From Zanthoxylum bungeanum (lineage: Eukaryota; Streptophyta; Magnoliopsida; Sapindales; Rutaceae), in NCBI GenBank assembly GCA_019454045.1, contig SKCR01036779.1:1-64000 (forward strand): 64,000 nt of DNA, read 5' to 3'. Each line of letters opens with the position of its first letter. Position 1 is the first letter of the stretch. The position numbers and the translations under genes were made by a program. The notes beneath the pieces are model-generated. The model made no database searches. It was not told the origin of the DNA and saw only the letters and a program-made list of their open reading frames with translations. Shown here in pieces: positions 57,185-64,000 of this stretch.

Positions 57185-57300
57185 GCACGAAAAGAAAAAT
57201 AAACAAAATCAATACAAAATAAAAATAAACTAAAAATAAAAATAAAAATAAAAATAAAAATCTAAATTAAAACTAAGATTACTTGGTAATAAAAATAATG
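57185..57300. repeat. AAAAT-type simple repeat in the element leader
   Basis: AAAAATAAAAATAAAAAT-type repetition centred on 57228-57260, between primer-binding site and gag on the minus strand. Confidence 0.8.
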
Positions 57301-57316
57301 TGAATTAAACAAACAA

Positions 57317-57334
57317 TCCCCGGCAACGGCGCCA
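57317..57334 (-). other. Primer-binding site, Athila/Tat type
   Basis: Minus-strand TGGCGCCGTTGCCGGGGA, the widespread primer-binding site of plant Athila/Tat/Ogre elements. It lies six bases inside the LTR end. Confidence 0.92.
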
Positions 57335-57340
57335 AAAACT

Positions 57341-58620
57341 TGTTGTGATTTTTTTATATCGTACCGCAAGTGTACGGTGTCAAGTTTTAGTATAAATCAG
57401 TGAAAGAATGTCGAACCCACAGGGATTGCGTTAACTCGCACTAAATACAACAATTGATATTCCTAACTTTATTTAGATGATAATTAACAAAGATTTAATT
57501 AAATAAATAAAATATAAAATATTTAGATATGAGGAACTAATACGATAGAGATTATAGAGTCTGATTTCACCTAACAGTCTCCTATGTATTTGTCATGCGA
57601 ATTAATCATTGTTCAATTATATTGTTTATAAGTCAATACTCCGAAAATATCCACTTCCTCTCTCGAGTATCAGTGAAAATATCATCAACTACAGACTTCG
57701 ATATCTCTTTATAAAAATCTAGTAGTTAACAACTCGTTACGCTTTGTGATTCTATGTTAACGACTTCAAAGGAACTTATATATTCTCTCGAACTCTATAA
57801 AACTCCTAGGTTATATTCTCTAGATCTATTCAAAATCCCCTCTCTCGAGTGATATATTCTAAACATTCATCATTTTAATTGTGGCCAGCAACCAAGAAGC
57901 AGTAAACTCAAAAGAATATAAATAAACTTCATAAAACTTCATAACAAAATCGACAAACAATTACAAGGTTCAAGTATCAGTTACATCATTCTCCGGAATT
58001 AAAGAGTTTAGTTCATGACAATAGATAAAAACAATAAAAACAAGTCATGAATTTAATGGAAATCATTATAGTTCTAAGAAAGAAATAAGAAGATAAAACT
58101 CGAATTGAATCTCTTCCTCACCGCCTTCGTCTCCTCTTGTCGCTCTTCAATCCTCATTCTTGGTTCTCTCTAAAAATAAGTGTTTTTCTGTTTTGTGCTG
58201 TGTATTAGCCTACTCTCTTGAGTTTGGACGAACTAATCTATTTATAATAGAGTCTTGGAGTCATTGGGCAGGTAAAAACCCTAAAATCAGCATTCTGGGT
58301 CACTGCGAGGCGCCGCAGCGCCAAACTCCCGGCTTTTTGTATGAGGGTCAACAGCAAAGTCGCGTCGCGACGCGCAGTAAGGGCGCGTCGCGACGCGTGG
58401 CAGGTTAACTGGTTGTTTGATTTCCGCTTTTCTGCTCTTCCCGCGTGCTTTCGATGCGTCCGTATGGTCCCAAAACACGTGTAAATGTCCCATGATCCAT
58501 GTATCCATGCTTCCTACAAATAAAACATAAAAGAACTATAAAATACATTAAATGATATGGAAACTAACAAAATAATAAGCTAAGAGTACAAGAATAAGTG
58601 TGTATAAACCACACTTATCA
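57341..58620 (-). mobile_element. 5' LTR of the minus-strand Athila/Tat-like element
   Basis: 1280 bp, TGATAAGTGTGG..TCACAACA on the minus strand (TG..CA ends). Near the U5 end it has CCGTACACTTGCGGTACGAT and CCCTGTGGGTTCGACATTC, sequence typical of these LTRs. The U3 side contains CGCGTCGCGACGCG palindromic words at about 58364-58398. The partner LTR was not found. Confidence 0.8.
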
Positions 58621-59892
58621 TTAAAGTGAATCGAATCGAACGAATAAACAAATCTTAACCCAAATTGTCACCCCTATTTAATACACATTCCTTCTCTCAA
58701 AAAAAAAAAAAAAAATCTCATGATATCACTTATTGGGACCTTAGAATCTTTGAATATATGACAGAATTAATTAATCAATATTGATAGCATATTAGCATCT
58801 TATATTGGTATCAAATTTGATTAATCTAAGCGTACGTCTTCCCTTCGAGGCAATTTCTGCTCTCATAAAATGGACGCTAAGGATATTTCGACCACGACTT
58901 TTACGAAAATAAACATATTGCTATATTTGTTGTAATATAAACCCAAGTGTTTAACAATTAATTAAGTATAAAAAGTCAAGTATAAAGAATCTCACATAGT
59001 TAAACTATACTGTAATTTATTATTTTGTATACATTCATCCTTCATAATGGAATAAATGATGTGTGACAGATAAGTGATTTATGAGAGAAACGGATATATA
59101 ATATTACTGGTAAATTTGAATAATCGATATTGTATTTTCGTTTCTTTATTTCACTAAAAATTCTTACAAATATTCTATAATTCTTTCTATGAATTCTTCA
59201 CTATTTATTTAGCGTATATTAGTTTAGGCTTGTTGCCAGTATATCTCAAAATCAAATCTTAATCGATAAGGTGATAAATAATACTTTAAGGAAAATATAT
59301 TCGATACATGATTCAAGTCTCTAATCCCAAATATTTAACACACATATGTAAAACCCTCTAATATTTTTAAAAAGACATACAACTCATTAAAATTTCTTAA
59401 CAAATTTTATTTGTTTCGATAATTAAAGTGTTAACATATTGTAAATTAACATAAGAATCACATATGAAAATAGATAATAAATATATTAAATCACATTTTT
59501 ATTTATCTAAACTAATAAAATTTATTAACAATCGACTTCTTTAAATATATATATATATATATATATTGTACACGTCCCAGTAGCATTTATGTGTGTGGAA
59601 AAAAAAAAGAAAAAAAGGTATCGATACTGATTCGATATGATGGTATCGTTATGTGCATGCACATGCTTCCATGTTCCATCGACACACAACTAATAAATTA
59701 AGTAATTAATTAAGTTGTAATGCATGGCAACTTAATTAACTTTTAAAGCTTCCAATGCAATGCAATTTAATCCCAGACATATTTAACTAATAAATTTCTT
59801 GCTCTAATTGTTATATTTTTCTTAAAAAATCACTATCGAAGGTGCTATGAATTGTTATACAGATATAGTTATTATTAAATAGGATGTTGATT
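58621..59892. other. AT-rich intergenic DNA
   Basis: No gene supported. Contains an A-run at 58699 and an (AT)n microsatellite at about 59546-59568. Confidence 0.45.
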
Positions 59893-60050
59893 AAAATGTC
59901 TTCGTGGTTTGGTGGTTTAGCATTCAGGTGCGTTCAAATCCAGTGAGTGTGTTTCTTATAAGAGTTTGAGACAGCCAAGGGTTTTACCTGCTCCGTTTAA
60001 GCCAGGAAGATGTTGTTTGACGGCGGGATTTTCAAATTCAAAAAAAAAAT
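59893..60050 (+). mobile_element. SINE copy 2
   Basis: B-box-like CGTTCAAATCC, shared core GTGTGTTTCTTATAAGAG and GGGTTTTACCTGCTCC, GACGGCGGGATTTTC and A-tail. Perfect target duplication TGTTGATT at 59885-59892 and 60051-60058. Confidence 0.85.
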
Positions 60051-60058
60051 TGTTGATT

Positions 60059-61265
60059 GAAAACGGCGGTGACAAAAGGGAAATAAAATAATGTTGCTTT
60101 TTTTAATTTTTTATTTGTTCAAATTTGATTGAAAGAAAAATATACATAGTATATAAAACTAGTAAGAAAAGTGAAAAAAAATAAAAAATAAAAAATCTTA
60201 ATTGATGAAAGCACAATGCCATTATAACATTATTTATTTTTTATTCCATGTTGATGGGTCATATTCAATTGATGGCCAAACAATTGGGGGTTGAGAGTTA
60301 ACTTGTATGCTTGGTGGGCTCATTGAGAATATGTATGCACATGCCATCTTTTAATAAAAATTGGATTTTCTAAGGCTTCCTATATATATAAAATTTTGCT
60401 AAAAATATTTTTAGCTTTTTCAAATTTAAACCTCCTTCAAAATTTTCAAAATCACCATAAAATTTCTCTAAAATCCATTGAAGACTTTTTCTAGCATTAA
60501 TTATAAACATTTATTTAAAAAAATTCCACAAGATATCATAAAAACATCACTTTTTAGGCTTCATACTAATATTTGACGTATTCATGTAAGAATAATACAA
60601 CTGTGAATCTGTGATTAGTAAATTTAAAATTAAAAAAAAAATTAATAATAGAGGAAGATGAGAAATATCACACGTATTTAATTGAATATCAACTCTTGCA
60701 TATTATTAATATTCGAACTCAAATGAGAGCAGACACGAAGACATTTAGGATCGGTCGAATTACTTTATGTAATATTTGTGATTGGAAATTAATAATTAAA
60801 AAAAGTTAAACAATTACAAGAACTAGAGATGATAGTAAAATTTTTCTTAAAGTTAATAACTTTCCCATAAGAGAGAATTATGCCAATTTTCTAATTTAGG
60901 AAGGACAGTCCCTAATTAGACTACACTTTGGGCAAAAAAAAAAGGAAGATCTATCAATATTCTTAAAGTTTGTGTTGTCATGAGGTAAAAAGGAGAAAGA
61001 AATAGAATATATAATTAAAAATAAAAATAAAAATAAAAAATGCATTTAAAAAAGAAAAGAAAAAAAGAATCAACTTGGTGGGTTGCTTAGCTGGTGACAG
61101 ATAAAATGAAAGAGTTTAATCCACATGCCATGGTAGACAGAAGAAGATGTAAGTGTCACATTGCACATGGCCTCCATGTGAAAATTAACCTTTTGTGTTT
61201 TCATGTAAAATCTTTTTCAATTTCAGCTAGTTAATAAAATGTAAGCCAGCTATTTTAATATTTGC
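60059..61265. other. AT-rich intergenic DNA
   Basis: No reading frame or element boundary recognised. Contains A- and T-rich simple tracts, including AAAAT repeats near 61018. Confidence 0.45.
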
Positions 61266-61442
61266 ATAGTCGTAGTTTAGTGGTGTATGACTCAGGATCT
61301 TACTTTGAGATCTTGGGTTTGAATTCAGAGAGTGTGTTTCTTATAAGTTGTAAGAGTACGAGACAAACAGAGGTTTTCCATACTCCGCTTAAGCCCGTAA
61401 ATGATGATTTACCGGTGAGAATTTCAACGATTAAAAAAAAAA
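61266..61442 (+). mobile_element. SINE copy 3
   Basis: Same family as copies 1 and 2: TAGTCGTAGTTTAGTGGTG head, GGGTTTGAATTCAGAG in place of the B box, GTGTGTTTCTTATAAG, ACTCCGCTTAAGCCC, then A-tail. It is more diverged, and its target duplication is unclear. Confidence 0.75.
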
Positions 61443-61753
61443 TTATATTTTCCACCTCAGCAAATTGACAATCCATGCTCCAATTAATTTTCTTAGTTAT
61501 AAAAAAGAAATCTCATTTGCTGGATTTTTTTTTTTTTTTTGGTCTTTGTTTGATTGGTAAAATTAATGCTCATTTATATTAGTTGTAAAAATGGGGGTGG
61601 AAAATTAATGGGCTCCATCCCTTCTTCAAATTTTATTTTCTTTCATTTTCTGAGCTTTACCTCATTTATTTTCAAGTCATGATGTTTCAGTACTATAGCA
61701 TCGTCAGAAAATTTAAATACGAATCTCTCTTATTTCTTTCTTCTTTTGTTTTG

Positions 61754-62009
61754 TTTTTTTTTTTTTGATTACAATACAAATCTACAGATATATAATCTGA
61801 AATCTACTGGAATATTGAATACAAACATTGAAGTACATCTAGAATTCTACTAGAGACGAAACATCAACTCCTACTCAAATATGGGGAGAAATCTACCACT
61901 CTCAAATTGAGAGAAATAAATTTTGACTCCCTGCCACTGCAGGGAGTCGAACTTGTGCTCTCCCATTGGGGTGAGCACAAGTCCACCACTGGGCCAAGAG
62001 CCCAGTGGC
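61754..62009 (-). mobile_element. SINE copy 4, different tRNA-derived family
   Basis: Minus strand: head with TGGCCCAGTGGTGGACTTG (A-box-like) and AAGTTCGACTCCCTGC (B-box-like), a body of about 250 bases, and an A-tail seen as the T-run at 61754. Flanked by a 15-base target duplication TTCTTCTTTTGTTTT (ending near 61752, and again at about 62010-62024). Unrelated in body to SINEs 1-3. Confidence 0.8.
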
Positions 62010-62024
62010 TTCTTCTTTTGTTTT

Positions 62025-64000
62025 TAATCGGGGTATTCGGGCCAACTTACCCACACCTCAACTAATTCTCGAGACATGCGCTTCGTGTTCTCATAAATTT
62101 CCTAACACATATTAGGATAAATCGTTGACTTTTACATCAGGAAGTATGATCCCAAGGAAATACATTTAGTGAACTTAATAAATAAAAAACCACTCAAACT
62201 CAATACTTTTACCAAAACAACCTATTCGGCGTTAATATCTCTTATTCTTGTTAGCATACAATTTATTTCTATTGTATGAATCTGGATTCTAATTGGTACT
62301 TCTTCTTTTTTTCAGTTCTAAGAAGTTATAATATTAAACCGGTTTAATCAAACAAATGTAACATATAAACTTATTATCTAATGAGGAAGATTGATTAGAT
62401 AGAAATTTATTTGATAATTTTTAAATTATGTACAAGTGGCATGATTTTATTCCATAGATGGCAAAAATGTATTTTTTTTCCATGTAATATTAATAGCCTT
62501 TCCATTTTTATTTTTTTTAATATAAGAAATTATGGCATCGGCACCGAATTTAGACATACAATTCATAATTGTTGATACTAATTAGTTTAAATGGTAAAAT
62601 AAATTTTTGGATAGTACAAATTATTTGAACTTGGAGAAAATTAAGTATAGGAACACCTTATAATTATGTAAGATTGAAAATAAACATCTTAAAAAATAAT
62701 TATGCATATTTCAATTTATAAATAAAGGTTACAAGTTAAAAAATAAAAAATAAAACCTTAAACAATCCCAAGGCATCTTGATGATTGCTGTATATCAACT
62801 ACAATAATGTGGTCAGCAAATTTTTCATTAATTTTCTCAAAGTGTAAACACTATAATTGTTTTCCAAATCACCAGTTTAATTAAATTAATATCAGATTAG
62901 TTGTGGACTTGTGGGCGGCTCTCCCCTTTTTTGGCTACAATTACTTATCATCTTTCAGGTTTTAAAATAAGAATTAGAATCATTATTGAATTGAAAGTAT
63001 TTAGTTCTTTTTCTATATATATATATATATATAATTGATAATTATTAAATAATTATTTAAATATAATCGAATGTTATTCTTTAAAATGGTAGCAGAAATA
63101 GGTGGTTTTAACGTTTTTGCTGTCTACTTTTCACTGCAAAATCTGCAGTCCCAGCAGCAGATGCAAATCCATATCTGGCATTAACATATATAGTTGCTTT
63201 TCGAAAATAAAAAAAATATGGTTTTCAGATGATTCATGCCTTCATTTAAACCATTCATTTTACTCAACAAAATGGTAATGGAGTCAGTCATATGACTACT
63301 TTTCATATTTTAATTACTTCTACAAAATCCTCAGTCCCAGCAGCAAATCATGCACATGTTCAGTCGCGTAACGAGAAAATCAAGTTAGTGGGGTAAAATT
63401 ATGGAAAATAAATATAAATATAAAATATTATATTTATATTGATATATGAATATTTTATACATAACAATCATACACGACGTGGTTTAGTAAAAGAATCACT
63501 ATAAATATACCAATAAATTAGAAGTTCAATAACTCAAATTTAAGTATAAACATGATTATTTTTATTTTTATTTAAATGCAATGGAATCGCTATTCTTTTG
63601 CAAATGGAAAAACTCATAAATGAATGGATTTAAAACGAAAAGTAATCAATTATCTATACACATATAAATTAAATATAATGATCCAAACAAATTCATGGTT
63701 ATTATTTATTTTAGACATGTTTAAGAATATGATTAATGCAAAAATGTGTGGAATTTTTTTTAACTAATTTGGACTTGAGCCTATATATTATGTTTAAAAA
63801 TATAATTTAAAAAATTAATAAATAATTTATTTATAAGTGTTATTTAATTATTTCTATTTTCTAATATATATAAAATTGTTGCCATACAATTCATGAGATG
63901 GGCTACAATTTTTTTTTTTTGTATGTAAATCTTAAGTTCGGTTTAGAAGTGCCTAGAATCATATTAAAAGTAATATTTCAAAATTAAAATTATTTTAAAT
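62025..64000. other. AT-rich intergenic DNA
   Basis: No gene or bounded element supported. An (AT)n tract lies at about 63017-63033. A word AATCC(T/A)CAGTCCCAGCAGCA recurs near 63150 and 63330, an imperfect local repeat. Confidence 0.45.

Noticed and set aside
61920..62009. A tRNA gene on the minus strand
   Set aside because: A- and B-box-like words are present, but there is no complete cloverleaf, and an A-tail with a 15-base target duplication marks a SINE.

Overview
The window reads as nuclear DNA of a eudicot plant. It has spliced genes with short exons, a 341-residue plant-type cytosolic fructose-1,6-bisphosphatase, plant Ty1/copia and Ty3/gypsy (Athila/Tat-like) retrotransposons, an L1 tail, hAT-type non-autonomous elements and tRNA-derived SINEs. 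I cannot name the species. There are no bacterial operons, rRNA genes or CRISPR arrays.

Host genes lie between 6.5 and 20 kb. A complete 12-exon cytosolic FBPase gene is on + (6779-10625). A complete 3-exon LSM3 gene is on - (13767-15488). A broken trihelix transcription-factor gene is on + (16663-19977); it carries several indels and is split by a solo LTR that itself holds a hAT-type element. Only FBPase and LSM3 look functional: one catalyses a committed step of cytosolic sucrose synthesis, the other is a core subunit of the LSM1-7 mRNA-decay and LSM2-8 U6 snRNA rings.

The rest is mostly layered transposable elements. 0.2-2.8 kb: two head-to-tail LTR fragments. 2.9-5.5 kb: an LTR remnant with a strictly 125-bp tandem array; a relative with decayed gag lies at 11.1-13.1 kb. 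24.6-26.2 and 37.4-44.6 kb: an old Ty3-like element rich in tandem repeats, whose LTR tail recurs as a 190-bp-arm palindrome at 44.57-44.96 kb. Inside it, 26.2-37.4 kb is a scrambled Athila/Tat-like element: LTR, inverted 3' half, partial LTR, gag-PR-RT-RH, then an inverted copy of gag-PR-RT giving a 2.8-kb inverted repeat. The inverted 3' half carries an unknown membrane/Cys-rich ORF and an intronless, damaged copy of LONELY GUY, a cytokinin-activating enzyme gene, between integrase and the 3' LTR side. 45.7-55.2 kb: an almost full-length but decayed Ty1/copia element with a hAT-type insert in its 5' LTR. 55.2-58.6 kb: a minus-strand Athila/Tat-like derivative that keeps gag but has lost pol. 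58.6-64 kb: AT-rich intergenic DNA with three SINEs.

The strongest candidates for something undescribed are the LOG-carrying retrotransposon with its unknown neighbouring ORF, the scrambled palindromic structure around it, and the near-perfect 190-bp-arm palindrome. Coordinates of splice sites and target-site duplications were read base by base. Family and clade names rest on motif recognition, not on a database search.
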